DNA of 64,000 bases from Massilia soli (GTDB lineage Bacteria > Pseudomonadota > Gammaproteobacteria > Burkholderiales > Burkholderiaceae_D). Made by a program: the position numbers and the translations under genes. Positions 34,614 to 43,175 of the stretch are shown one piece after another. Each line of letters opens with the position of its first letter. Position 1 is the stretch's first letter. The notes below the pieces were generated by a model. The model did no database searches, was not told the origin of the DNA, and worked only from the letters and a program-made list of their open reading frames with translations. The stretch lies in the NCBI RefSeq assembly GCF_016809835.1, contig NZ_JAFBIL020000003.1, forward strand, positions 248,001 to 312,000, given 5' to 3'.

Positions 34614-35585
34614 TTAGCCTTCGTCCTTCCAGCGGCGCAGGCGCATCGCGGCAAAGATCATCAGGCCGCCGGCAATTGCGCCAACCCAGACGCTAGGCGC
34701 TGCCAGTGTCATCCACGACTGTGCAAACACGTTGCCGAAGTCCATCGCACGGCCGTTGGTCAACAGCGCCGGGTGGACCTGTTCGAAGCCGAACCATGCG
34801 CCAGGCAGCAGGCCAAGCAGGCCGCGGGCGACGACGTTCTGAATGAACCAGTCGACGTTCATCTCCGAGCCAACCAGCTGTTCAGCCCACTTGACGATCA
34901 GGATCATGATGACCGGCGTACCGACCGCCCACAGGAACACCTTCGACTTCGCCCATGCCGACACCATCAGCAGCCAGCCGACTGTCGGCAGCGCCCACAG
35001 CGCGTACACTGGCAGCAGGCCAAGGATCTGCAGTGGGCCAAGGTAGACCTGCGACGACGTCAGTACCGCGCCGGCTATGTTGACCCCGTTGAAACCCATG
35101 ATGGCACAGGTAATCAGCAGGATCAGAATTGACGCGAACGTCGCAACCGCGATGGTGATCACTGGCGCCACCAGCAGGGCAGTGGCAACCTTGGACAACA
35201 CGGTCTGCTGGTCCGACACCGGCAGCGACTTCCAGAACAGGATGCTGCGGTCGCGGCGTTCTTCGAACATCGCGTTCAGGCAGTAGAAGAAGATGACCAC
35301 GCTGAGCATGATGTACAGCGGCGCCGCTGCGGCCAGGTAACCAGTCGTCATGGCGTTGACGAACATTTCCTGGTCCTGCGGCGCCAAGGTGTTGAAGGCC
35401 ATCGTCATGTTCGCGTCGCGGCCGTTGATGGTGATCGTGCCGCCAAATTTGCCCATGCTGATCGCGTAGACGATCGAGCCGCCGATAAACAAGACAATCG
35501 CGCTTGCCACCACGATCGGCGCCCAGAAGATCGCGCCCTTATGTTCCCAGAACTCGCGCTGGACCAGCCATTTCATCGTTTTCAT
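34614..35585 (-). CDS. ABC-2 type exporter, membrane subunit
   Basis: The 323-residue protein has about six hydrophobic helices and a large loop after the first one, the ABC-2 layout. Conserved pieces include MKWLVQREFWEHKGAIFWAPIVVASAIVLFIGGSIVYA at the start and FEERRDRSILFWKSLPVSDQQTVLSKV, the motif of gated ABC-2 permeases. It overlaps the ATP-binding gene by four bases and must work with it. In GntR/YtrA-type operons these exporters relate to antibiotic or envelope stress; the substrate is unknown. Confidence 0.88.
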   Translation of the reverse strand: MKTMKWLVQREFWEHKGAIFWAPIVVASAIVLFIGGSIVYAISMGKFGGTITINGRDANMTMAFNTLAPQDQEMFVNAMTTGYLAAAAPLYIMLSVVIFFYCLNAMFEERRDRSILFWKSLPVSDQQTVLSKVATALLVAPVITIAVATFASILILLITCAIMGFNGVNIAGAVLTSSQVYLGPLQILGLLPVYALWALPTVGWLLMVSAWAKSKVFLWAVGTPVIMILIVKWAEQLVGSEMNVDWFIQNVVARGLLGLLPGAWFGFEQVHPALLTNGRAMDFGNVFAQSWMTLAAPSVWVGAIAGGLMIFAAMRLRRWKDEG

Positions 35586-36439
35586 GCGTAGCTTCCTTTC
35601 ATCGTCGCTACGAACAGGTCCGCGACGCTTGGGTTTCTTGTTTCACCGAGTGCGGCAAGCTGGTGGCGCGGTACGCCGTCAAACAGCATCACCGACTTGC
35701 CGAACACCGTGCGCTGGTCGATCGGCTGCAGCGCGTTGGCCGCATTGAGCTTGTCGCCCGGTACCATCACTTCGGTATAGCGCTCGCCGACTTCGTCCAT
35801 CGATGCCGCCAGCACGATCTTGCCTTCGCGGATGAACATCAGGTCGGTCAGGATGTGCTCGACTTCTTCGACCTGGTGAGTCGTGATGACGATGGTCTTG
35901 TTCTCGTCGAAGTAGTCTTCCAGCAGGTTCTGGTAGAACTGCTTGCGGTACATGATGTCGAGGCCAAGGGTTGGCTCGTCGAGCACCAGCAGCTTGGCGT
36001 CGATCGCCATCACCAGCGCCAGGTGCAGCTGGACGATCATCCCCTTCGACATCGCCTTGACCTTCATGTCCGGCGTCAGCTTGGTCGCGGCGATATAGCG
36101 TTCTGCCTTTCCGCGGTTGAAACGCGGATGCACGCCTTCGACGAAGTCGATCGCTTCCTTCACACGCAGCCACTTCGGCAGGATTGCCACGTCGGCGATA
36201 AAACACACGTCCTGCATCAGTTCATCGCGCTGGGTGCGCGGGTCGAAACCGAGTACCGACAACTGGCCTTCAAACGGCACCAGTCCCAGCGCCGCTTTCA
36301 GCGTGGTGGTCTTGCCCGAGCCGTTAGGGCCGATCAGGCCAACGATGCGGCCGGCCGGGATGTCGAAGTCGATATTGTCGACCGCCACCCGCTTGCCGTA
36401 ACGCTTGGTCATGCCGCGTGCGGAAATCACGGCGTTCAT
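35582..36439 (-). CDS. ABC transporter ATP-binding subunit
   Basis: The 285-residue protein has the full nucleotide-binding set: Walker A GPNGSGKTTTLKAALGL, Q-loop region, a signature variant (MSKGMIVQLHLALVMAI) where the usual LSGGQ is replaced by MSKGM, Walker B LLVLDEPTLGLD and the H-loop THQVEEVE. The altered signature is common in YtrB/CcmA-like exporters. It overlaps both the GntR gene upstream and the permease downstream by four bases, so all three are one transcript. Confidence 0.93.
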   Translation of the reverse strand: MNAVISARGMTKRYGKRVAVDNIDFDIPAGRIVGLIGPNGSGKTTTLKAALGLVPFEGQLSVLGFDPRTQRDELMQDVCFIADVAILPKWLRVKEAIDFVEGVHPRFNRGKAERYIAATKLTPDMKVKAMSKGMIVQLHLALVMAIDAKLLVLDEPTLGLDIMYRKQFYQNLLEDYFDENKTIVITTHQVEEVEHILTDLMFIREGKIVLAASMDEVGERYTEVMVPGDKLNAANALQPIDQRTVFGKSVMLFDGVPRHQLAALGETRNPSVADLFVATMKGSYA

Positions 36440-36804
36440 GCCGAACCTCCCGGTGCCGCAGGGCGCAGCAGTTGCTCGAGGTTCAGGCCAAGGCGGCGGA
36501 TGCGCTCAACCATGGCCGGCCATTCTTCGCTCAGGAAGCGTTCGCGTTCGCTTGCCAGCAGTTTTTCACTAGCTCCTTCGGTAACGTACATGCCAATTCC
36601 CCTTCTTTTTTCTACTAGGTTATCGTCCACCAGTTCCTGGTACGCCTTCGAAACGGTGATTGGGTTGAGCTGGTATTCCGCGGCGATCTGTCGTACCGAG
36701 GGCAGTGCGTCGCCGGCTTTGAGAACGCCGTCGAGCATCATGCCGACGACCCGCTCCTTGAGCTGGCGGTAAATGGGGGTGTTGTCATTCCAGCCGATAG
36801 TCAT
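36436..36804 (-). CDS. GntR-family regulator, YtrA type
   Basis: The 122-residue protein is a short GntR: winged helix with IYRQLKERVVGMMLDGVLKAGDALPSVRQIAAEYQLNPITVSKAYQELVDDNLVEKRRGIGMYV, and a C-terminal tail of only about 45 residues with no effector domain. That length defines the YtrA subfamily, which autoregulates an ABC exporter operon. It is the first gene of this three-gene operon. A palindromic operator overlaps its promoter at 36877-36917. Confidence 0.93.
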   Translation of the reverse strand: MTIGWNDNTPIYRQLKERVVGMMLDGVLKAGDALPSVRQIAAEYQLNPITVSKAYQELVDDNLVEKRRGIGMYVTEGASEKLLASERERFLSEEWPAMVERIRRLGLNLEQLLRPAAPGGSA

Positions 36805-36876
36805 CGCCGACTCTCCTTGGTGGGTTTGTTTGGTGAACCATCATTCCTCCGGTGCTGAGGTGTTGTGATTAAGTGG

Positions 36877-36917
36877 TGTTGTAGTGAACTATAACACCAA
36901 GAAAAACGTTGTCAACT
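36877..36917 (-). promoter_or_regulatory. Promoter and YtrA-type operator of the GntR-ABC operon
   Basis: On the minus strand a perfect -35 TTGACA (36912-36917) and a -10 TATAGT (36890-36895) are 16 bases apart. A 24-base near-perfect palindrome with GGTGTT...AACACC ends (36877-36900, 10 of 12 pairs matched) covers the -10. Binding there would block RNA polymerase, as expected for autorepression. A further GGTGTTGT half-site starts at 36861. Confidence 0.8.
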
Positions 36918-36987
36918 TATTTTTGAACGCAGAAGCGAAGGGGGCGAAGATCGGCGGGTGCGCTTACGCTGACCCGCCGGATTGAAT

Positions 36988-38037
36988 TTAATCCAGCGGC
37001 GGAGCCGGAAACGCGACGACGTGATCAATATCGAGCCGAATGCCGATCTGCTCGCCAATCGCGTGATTGTGATGGCTCGGCACCAGCGACAGCAGCAGTT
37101 CGCCGCTCGGCAGCTTGAGTGTGTACATAAACTCGGCCCCGCGGAACGCCTTGGCCACCACCTCGGCCTGCTGTTCGCTTGCATCGTCATGCACCACGTC
37201 GTCCGGGCGCAGCAGTACCTTCACCATCGCGCCCACTTCGGCAGTGCCGGTATCGGACGGCAGCACGCCGAGTTCGACCTGGATCTGCCCCGGCTCGACA
37301 ATGGTCCCCGGCAGGAACACCCCCTGGCCCACGAAGTCCGCCACGAAGCGGTTCACCGGCCAGTGATACAGCTCGTACGGCGCGTCCCACTGTTGGATCC
37401 GGCCCTCGTACATCACGCCAATCTGGTCGGCAAGCGCAAACGCCTCGTGCTGGTCGTGCGTGACCAGGATGGCGGTGGTGCCTTCGGCCTTCAAAATGTC
37501 GCGCACCTCGATCGCCAGGCGCTCGCGCAGATCGACATCGAGGTTCGAGAACGGCTCGTCAAGCAGCAGCAAGCGCGGGCGCGGCGCCAGCGCACGGGCC
37601 AGCGCCACGCGCTGCTGCTGGCCGCCTGAGAGCTCATGCGGGTACTTTTGATCCTGCCCCGCCAGGCCGACCGTTTCAAGCAGTTCCGCCACGCGCGCAC
37701 TGCTGGCGTCCGCGCCCAGATCGCGCAGGCCAAAGCCGATGTTGGCCGCCACGCTCAGGTGCGGGAACAGCGCGTAGTCCTGGAACACCATGCCGATGCG
37801 GCGCTGCTCGGCCGGCACATGGTGGGTGGCGCTGCCAATCAGGCCGCCGGCCAGGAAAATCTCGCCCGCGCCGACATGTTCGAATCCCGCGATACAGCGC
37901 AGCACGGTGGTCTTGCCGCAGCCCGACGGCCCCAGCAGGCAGCCGATCTCGCCCGGCTCCAGCTGGAACGACAGGCGGTCGACGACCACGTGGGCGCCGT
38001 GCGCGTACGAGATGTCCTTTAGTTCGAGTAGGGGCAT
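36988..38037 (-). CDS. Ferric iron ABC transporter, ATP-binding subunit (FbpC type)
   Basis: The 349-residue protein has Walker A GPSGCGKTTVLRCIAGFEHV, signature LSGGQQQRVALARALA, Walker B LLLLDEPFSNLD, the H-loop THDQHEA and a C-terminal TOBE-like domain (KVLLRPDDVVHDD). The sequence around ALADQIGVMYEGRIQQWDAPYELYHWPVNRFVADFVGQG is typical of FbpC/FutC. It is divergent from the permease gene across 55 bases that include a Fur-box-like sequence. The ferric substrate is inferred from the FbpB and FbpA neighbours. Confidence 0.9.
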   Translation of the reverse strand: MPLLELKDISYAHGAHVVVDRLSFQLEPGEIGCLLGPSGCGKTTVLRCIAGFEHVGAGEIFLAGGLIGSATHHVPAEQRRIGMVFQDYALFPHLSVAANIGFGLRDLGADASSARVAELLETVGLAGQDQKYPHELSGGQQQRVALARALAPRPRLLLLDEPFSNLDVDLRERLAIEVRDILKAEGTTAILVTHDQHEAFALADQIGVMYEGRIQQWDAPYELYHWPVNRFVADFVGQGVFLPGTIVEPGQIQVELGVLPSDTGTAEVGAMVKVLLRPDDVVHDDASEQQAEVVAKAFRGAEFMYTLKLPSGELLLSLVPSHHNHAIGEQIGIRLDIDHVVAFPAPPLD

Positions 38038-38057
38038 GGCTGGTCCGAAGTTGATGA

Positions 38058-38076
38058 GTAATCAATTATAATTCTC
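38058..38076. promoter_or_regulatory. Possible Fur box between fbpC-type and fbpB-type genes
   Basis: The minus-strand reading GAGAATTATAATTGATTAC matches the 19-base Fur consensus at about 12 positions. It lies in the short divergent gap, where iron-dependent repression would reach both genes. Confidence 0.45.
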
Positions 38077-38092
38077 ATTTTCGGGATTGACC

Positions 38093-39763
38093 TTGCAAAC
38101 ACCTCGGCTTTTCAACATGAAGCGTCACATGCGGCGCGGTTTCCCGGCGCTGGTTGTCGCCGCCATGCTGGTTGCCGCGCTGATCGCGGTGCCTATCCTG
38201 AGCGTTACCGCCAACCTGCTGCTGGCAGGCGCCGGCGATACGTGGAGCCACCTGGCGTCCACGGTCCTTCCCGATTACATCCTCAATACCCTGATCCTGT
38301 GCGTCGGCGTCGGCATTGGTGTCGTCGTCGTGGGCGTGTCGACTGCGTGGCTGGTCAGCATCCATGATTTCCCGGGCCGCCGCATCTTCGAGTGGGCGCT
38401 GGTGCTGCCGCTGGCGGTGCCCGCGTACGTCATGGCCTACGCCTACACCGACCTGCTGCAGTTTGTCGGCCCGGTGCAGACATGGTTGCGCGAGACCTTT
38501 GACCTGAGCCCGGGCCAGTACTGGTTCCCCGATATCCGCACCGTTGGCGGCGCCTGCGTGGTGTTCGTGTTCGTGCTGTATCCGTACGTGTACCTGCTGG
38601 CGCGCGCTGCGTTCCTGGAGCGCGCCAGCGGCATGCTCGAAGTAGGGCGCTCGCTCGGACTTGGGCCGTGGGCCAACTTCTTTCGCGTGTCGCTGCCGCT
38701 GGCGCGGCCGGCGATTGCCGCCGGCGCCGCGCTGGCGCTGATGGAAACGCTCGCCGACTTTGGCGCGGTCACCTATTTCGGCGTGCCGACCTTCACCAGC
38801 GGGATCTATCGCGCGTGGTTCTCGCTGGGCGACCGGGTCGCCGCGGCGCAGCTGGCGGCGCTGCTGCTCGGGTTTGTCGCGCTGGTGCTGTTCCTCGAAC
38901 GGCTGTCGCGCGGGCGCGCACGCTTTCATAACACCACCGGGCGCAACCGGCCGATGCCTGGGTATCGCCTGCATGGCATGAAGGCGCTCGGAGCGGTGCT
39001 TGTGTGCCTGCTGCCGTTGATGCTCGGGTTCCTGGTCCCGGGCGGGACCTTGCTGCATATGGCGCTGTCTGAGGGCGACGCGCAGTTTGGCGAGCGCTTC
39101 ATCCAGCTGTCGCGTAACAGCTTCGTGCTGGCGGCGGTGACGGCGTTTGCGGCGGTGGTGGTGGCGGTGCTGCTGGCGTACGCCGCGCGCCTGACCGGTA
39201 CGCTGCTGCCGAAGGCAATCAACCGGTTTGTCGGGCTGGGGTACGCGGTGCCGGGTTCGGTGATCGCGGTGGGGATCTTGATTCCGGTGACGCGGCTCGA
39301 CGTATGGCTCTCGAGCCAGGTGCAGGCATGGACCGGCTACGCGCCGGGATTGCTGCTGACCGGCGGGATCGGGGCGCTGGTGTACGCGTACCTGGTGCGC
39401 TTCCTGGCGGTGTCGCTGCAGACGGTGGAAACCAGCCTGGCCAAGATTACGCCGACGATGGATGATGCGTCACGCTCGCTCGGCTTTGGGCACGCGGCCA
39501 CGCTGCGCAAGGTTCATTTGCCACTGCTGCGGGGCAGCCTGCTGACGGCGGGGCTGCTGGTGTTTGTGGATGTGATGAAGGAACTGCCAGCCACCTTGGT
39601 AATGAGGCCGTTTAATTTCGATACGCTGGCGACGCAGGCGTTCACCTTGGCGTCGGATGAGCGCTTGACGGAGGCGTCGACCGCGGCGCTGGCGATTGTG
39701 GTCGTTGGCGTGCTGCCGTTGATTTTGATGTCGTGGCAAATCGCGCGTAGCAGAAGGACGTAG
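38093..39763 (+). CDS. Ferric iron ABC transporter, fused permease (FbpB type)
   Basis: A TTG at 38093 has CGGGA six bases upstream; an ATG at 38117 (MKRHMRRGFPALVV) is a good alternative. The product of about 550 residues has roughly twelve helices in two halves. Each half carries an EAA-type loop for docking the ATPase (EVGRSLGLGPWANFFRVSLPLARPAI and DASRSLGFGHAATLRKVHLPLLRGSL). This fused-permease form is the FbpB/SfuB class. The stop codon lies inside an inverted repeat (39758-39859) that separates it from the convergent binding-protein gene. Confidence 0.92.
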   Translation: MQTPRLFNMKRHMRRGFPALVVAAMLVAALIAVPILSVTANLLLAGAGDTWSHLASTVLPDYILNTLILCVGVGIGVVVVGVSTAWLVSIHDFPGRRIFEWALVLPLAVPAYVMAYAYTDLLQFVGPVQTWLRETFDLSPGQYWFPDIRTVGGACVVFVFVLYPYVYLLARAAFLERASGMLEVGRSLGLGPWANFFRVSLPLARPAIAAGAALALMETLADFGAVTYFGVPTFTSGIYRAWFSLGDRVAAAQLAALLLGFVALVLFLERLSRGRARFHNTTGRNRPMPGYRLHGMKALGAVLVCLLPLMLGFLVPGGTLLHMALSEGDAQFGERFIQLSRNSFVLAAVTAFAAVVVAVLLAYAARLTGTLLPKAINRFVGLGYAVPGSVIAVGILIPVTRLDVWLSSQVQAWTGYAPGLLLTGGIGALVYAYLVRFLAVSLQTVETSLAKITPTMDDASRSLGFGHAATLRKVHLPLLRGSLLTAGLLVFVDVMKELPATLVMRPFNFDTLATQAFTLASDERLTEASTAALAIVVVGVLPLILMSWQIARSRRT

Positions 39764-39859
39764 GGCGGATAAGCAACGGCTCGGCGCCCCCGCACATCCG
39801 CGTGCCAGCGTCAACGTGACGCACGCACGCGGATGCGCTTTCGCTTATCCGCCCTACGT
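39758..39859. repeat. Inverted repeat between fbpB- and fbpA-type genes
   Basis: Arms ACGTAGGGCGGATAAGC (39758-39774) and GCTTATCCGCCCTACGT (39843-39859) are perfect 17-bp complements. Inner arms CACATCCGCGTGC and GCACGCGGATGCG also nearly pair. The TAG stop of the permease lies within the left arm. The unit probably terminates both convergent genes and resembles dispersed ERIC-like elements. Confidence 0.8.
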
Positions 39860-39860
39860 G

Positions 39861-40880
39861 TTACTTCCAGCCGGCGCGGTCGAACATCTTTTGCACCGCT
39901 GCCTGGTTTTTCGCCAGCTTGCCAACGTGGATCGTGTCAGCCTTGAACGCGCCCATCGCTTCCAGGCCAGGGTTCTTGACCTTGACGCTGGCGACAACCG
40001 GCCACTCGTTATTCCCGTCGGCGAAGTAGACCTGGGCCTGGTCCGATGTCAGGTACTCCAGGAACTTGATCGCGTTTTCCTTGTGCGGCGCGTGCTTTAA
40101 AATGCCGCCGCCCGAGACGTTGACATGCGCGCCTTGAGCCTTCTGGTTCGGCCACACCACGCCGAAGTTCGCGACGATCTTCTTATCTTCAGGCTTATCC
40201 GAGCGCATCATGCGCGCCACGTAGTAGCTGTTGGCCAGCGCGACGCCGCATTCGCCAGCTGCGACCGATTTGATCTGGTCGGTGTCGCCGCCTTTTGGCG
40301 AGCGCGCGAAATTGGCGACCAGGCCCTTGGCCCAGGCTTCGGTTTTCTCTGCGCCGATGTGTTCGACCAGCGCAGCGCCGAGCGACAGGTTGTACGGGTG
40401 CGAGCCGGAACGCACGCAGACTTTGCCCTTGAGCTTAGGGTTGGCCAGGTCTTCGTAGTTCTGCACGTCGGCCGGATTCACGCTCGCCTTGTTGTAGACG
40501 ATGACGCGCGCACGCGTCGAGAACGCGATCCAGTCTTCGGTGCGAAGGTGTGCCGGCACGCGCGCTTCGATGGTTTTCGATTTCCATGGCGCGAACAGCT
40601 GCAGTTCGTCGGCCTTTGCCAGGCGCGCCGCGTCAACGGTGATGAAGATGTCGGCAGGGCTGTTGGCGCCTTCGGTCTTGATGCGCTCAAGCAGTTCGTT
40701 TTCGCCCGCTTCGATGCGGTTGATCTTGATGCCGGTTTGTTTGGTGAAGTTCGCGTACAGCGCTTCGTCAGTTTGATAGTGGCGAGCCGAGTACAGGTTG
40801 ACTTCGTTTTGCTGCGCGAAGGCGGAACTGGCGCTGGCCGCGAAGAGGGCGGCGATGGCGCTGAGACGGAACATGGTCAT
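39861..40880 (-). CDS. Ferric iron ABC transporter, periplasmic binding protein (FbpA type)
   Basis: The 339-residue precursor has a signal peptide (FRLSAIAALFAASASSAFA, cut before QQNEVNLYSARHY). The family elements are NVLY/NLYSARHYQTDEALYANF at the start, and conserved tyrosines near ANSYYVARM that ligand ferric iron in FbpA/FutA proteins. An AGGA site precedes the start. A Fur-box match lies 38 bases upstream. It supplies iron to the FbpB/FbpC-type genes but is encoded convergently rather than in the usual A-B-C order. Confidence 0.93.
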   Translation of the reverse strand: MTMFRLSAIAALFAASASSAFAQQNEVNLYSARHYQTDEALYANFTKQTGIKINRIEAGENELLERIKTEGANSPADIFITVDAARLAKADELQLFAPWKSKTIEARVPAHLRTEDWIAFSTRARVIVYNKASVNPADVQNYEDLANPKLKGKVCVRSGSHPYNLSLGAALVEHIGAEKTEAWAKGLVANFARSPKGGDTDQIKSVAAGECGVALANSYYVARMMRSDKPEDKKIVANFGVVWPNQKAQGAHVNVSGGGILKHAPHKENAIKFLEYLTSDQAQVYFADGNNEWPVVASVKVKNPGLEAMGAFKADTIHVGKLAKNQAAVQKMFDRAGWK

Positions 40881-40916
40881 GGCGAATCCTGGCTGATGAA
40901 GTAACGAAACCAGAAT

Positions 40917-40936
40917 GATAAATGATAATCGTTATC
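40917..40936 (-). promoter_or_regulatory. Fur box upstream of the fbpA-type gene
   Basis: The core TGATAATCGTTATCA matches the Fur consensus; over 19 bases (40918-40936) 15 positions agree. It lies about 40 bases from the FbpA-type start codon, which fits iron-dependent repression. Confidence 0.75.
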
Positions 40937-40959
40937 ATCGCACGCGTTCTTGAACGCGC

Positions 40960-41718
40960 TTAAGCCAGGGGTTTGCCGTCCAGTCCGTGACGCGTGATTG
41001 CGCCGTCATTGTCGATCGATATCCAGCCGCCGCGCGGCGGAGCGGCGTCCACTTCCCAGTCCGGCAGCACGTAGCGGCGGCGCGCGCCTTGCCGGTGCAG
41101 GGCGGGGCGGTGGGTGTGGCCGTGGATGATGATGTCGCTGCCGGTCCGCGTAAACAGGTCGCTCACCGCGTCGGGCGTGACGTCCATGATCTCGTATGAC
41201 TTGGTGCCATGCGCTTCGCGGCTGCCTTCGCGCAGGCCGGCGATGATGGCCTTGCGCTGCGCCAGCGGCATCGCCAGGAACTGCTGCTGCCACGTAGGCT
41301 GGCGCACCTGGGCGCGGAATTCCATGTATTTGATGTCAGCCGTGCATTCGGCGTCGCCATGCACGAGCGTGACCTGCTGGCCGCCGATGTTGGTCACGTG
41401 CGGTTCGGCCAGCAGGGTCAGGCCGGCAGCGTGGGCAAACTGTTGTCCGACCAGGAAGTCGCGGTTACCGGCGATCCAGTAGACCGCCACGCCGGCATCG
41501 CTGACGGTGCGCAGGGCGTGAATGATTGATTGGTGAAACGGGGCGTCGAGGTCGTCGTCGCCGGCCCAGTACTCGAACAGGTCGCCGAGCAGGTACAGGG
41601 CTTGCGAGCCCATCGCACGCTCGGCCAGGAAGCGCTGGAATGCTTCGGCGTTATGCGGGTGCGAGGGCTGCAGGTGCAGGTCTGAGATAAACAGCGCAAG
41701 CGTGCGGGGCATTGTCAT
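40960..41718 (-). CDS. lpxH: UDP-2,3-diacylglucosamine hydrolase LpxH
   Basis: The 252-residue protein has the calcineurin-like metallophosphatase motifs of LpxH: LFISDLHL, YLLGDLFEYWAGDDD, WIAGNRDFLVG, LVHGDAECT and IIHGHTHRPALH. It cleaves the pyrophosphate of UDP-2,3-diacylglucosamine to lipid X in lipid A synthesis at the inner membrane. A second in-frame ATG two codons on is an equally possible start. Next to a cyclophilin gene, as in many betaproteobacteria. Confidence 0.95.
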   Translation of the reverse strand: MTMPRTLALFISDLHLQPSHPHNAEAFQRFLAERAMGSQALYLLGDLFEYWAGDDDLDAPFHQSIIHALRTVSDAGVAVYWIAGNRDFLVGQQFAHAAGLTLLAEPHVTNIGGQQVTLVHGDAECTADIKYMEFRAQVRQPTWQQQFLAMPLAQRKAIIAGLREGSREAHGTKSYEIMDVTPDAVSDLFTRTGSDIIIHGHTHRPALHRQGARRRYVLPDWEVDAAPPRGGWISIDNDGAITRHGLDGKPLA

Positions 41719-41753
41719 CGTGACGATACCCGAATCAAATGCCCGAGCGTCAT

Positions 41754-42242
41754 TTAGATGACTTCGACGCTTTCGATGATCACTGGCTCAGCAGGCACGT
41801 CCGAAAACATGCCGCTGCGGCCGGTCTTGACCTTCTTGATTGCGTCGACAACTTCCTTGCCTTCGGTAACTTTGCCGAAGACGGCGTAGCCCCAGCCGTC
41901 CTGGCCTGGATAGTCGAGGAAGGTATTGTTGGTGACGTTGATGAAGAACTGCGCCGATGCCGAGTGCGGGTCCGAGGTGCGGGCCATCGCCAGCGTGTAG
42001 GCGTCGTTCTTGAGGCCGTTCTTGGCTTCGTTCTCGACGGTCTGGTCGGCTGGCTTTTGCTTCATGCCTGGCTCGAAACCGCCGCCCTGGATCATGAAGT
42101 TGCCGATGACACGGTGGAAGATCGTGTTGTTGTAGTGACCCTTGTTGGCGTAGTCGAGGAAGTTGGCAACCGACTTCGGTGCTTTTTCTGCGTCGAGCTC
42201 GACGGTGATGTTGCCCATGTTGGTCTTGATCAGTACGGCCAT
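41754..42242 (-). CDS. ppiB: Cytoplasmic peptidyl-prolyl isomerase, cyclophilin type (PpiB)
   Basis: The 162-residue protein has no signal peptide and starts MAVLIKTNMGNITVELDAEKAPKSVANFLDYANKGHYNNTIFHRVIGNFMIQGGGFEPG. That contains the catalytic FHRV and QGGG elements. ARTSDPHSASAQFFINV and GYAVFGKVTEG complete the cyclophilin fold. It catalyses cis-trans isomerisation of proline bonds. It is the cytoplasmic partner of the exported paralogue 50 bases upstream. Confidence 0.94.
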   Translation of the reverse strand: MAVLIKTNMGNITVELDAEKAPKSVANFLDYANKGHYNNTIFHRVIGNFMIQGGGFEPGMKQKPADQTVENEAKNGLKNDAYTLAMARTSDPHSASAQFFINVTNNTFLDYPGQDGWGYAVFGKVTEGKEVVDAIKKVKTGRSGMFSDVPAEPVIIESVEVI

Positions 42243-42292
42243 GATATTTTTCCTGTCAGTTAAATTTATTATTCGGTGAATGCGCTGAGGCG

Positions 42293-42892
42293 TTATTTTA
42301 CAGCTTTGACGACTTTGACCGATTCAATAACCACCGGAATCACCGGAACGTTCTCGAAGCCTGGCTTGTCGTCCACCAGCACGCCCTTGATCTTGTCGAC
42401 CACTTCCTGGCCTTTGACGACCTTGCCGAACACAGCGTAACCATTGCCGTCAGCGCCCGGGTAGTCGAGCGGCGTATTGTCGGCCACGTTGATGAAGAAC
42501 TGCGAGGTTGCCGAATTCGGGTTGTCGGCGCGCGCCATGGCCACGGTATAGGTCAGGTTCGACAGGCCGTTCTTCGATTCGAGCGGAATCGCGTTCTTGG
42601 TGCGCTTTGGCTGCAGCTTGGTGTCATAGCCCCCACCCTGGATCATGAAGCCGTCGATCACACGGTGGAAGATGGTGCCTTTATAGAAGCCGCTTTTCAC
42701 ATAGCCGAGGAAGTTGGCGACCGATTTCGGCGCTTTTTCCTGGTCCAGTTCAAGCACGATCTCGCCCATGGTGGTCTTGATCGACACCTGCGGCGCGCTT
42801 GCCGCCAGTGCGGCGCCCGCGAGGGTCATCCCGGCGCAAAACATGGCAAGGCGCGACAGCAGGGGCGTACGGAACATCAGCGTTTTTTGCAT
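42293..42892 (-). CDS. Periplasmic peptidyl-prolyl isomerase, cyclophilin type (PpiA-like)
   Basis: Start ATG 42892 has GAAGGA upstream; the open frame back to 43159 lacks one. The 199-residue precursor carries a signal peptide (RLAMFCAGMTLAGAALA, cut before ASAPQ) and a cyclophilin domain with FHRVIDGFMIQGGG and SATSQFFINV. It should assist folding in the periplasm. It is transcribed with the cytoplasmic paralogue and is divergent from cysS. Confidence 0.92.
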   Translation of the reverse strand: MQKTLMFRTPLLSRLAMFCAGMTLAGAALAASAPQVSIKTTMGEIVLELDQEKAPKSVANFLGYVKSGFYKGTIFHRVIDGFMIQGGGYDTKLQPKRTKNAIPLESKNGLSNLTYTVAMARADNPNSATSQFFINVADNTPLDYPGADGNGYAVFGKVVKGQEVVDKIKGVLVDDKPGFENVPVIPVVIESVKVVKAVK

Positions 42893-43175
42893 TTTGTTTT
42901 CCTTCAGTTGAGGGGCGGGCTGCAGCCGCGCATGTGGGCTGTCAAGCCTTTCGCAGAAAAATAAACCTGCCGCGGTTGGGGCCAGCCGGTATTTTATCAA
43001 TGCTATACTTTGCGCAGAACGTCCCATTCTATCAAGAAGAACAATACAGAGGGTACCGACGATCTCGACGCAAGCCACGTTTGACCGGCGCACGCCCATG
43101 CGGTGACTGCGCCCGGTTTCGTTATTGCCCGGGCGCTTGGCACTCTCGACAAACAGCACGATAAAGCAAAGTCCG

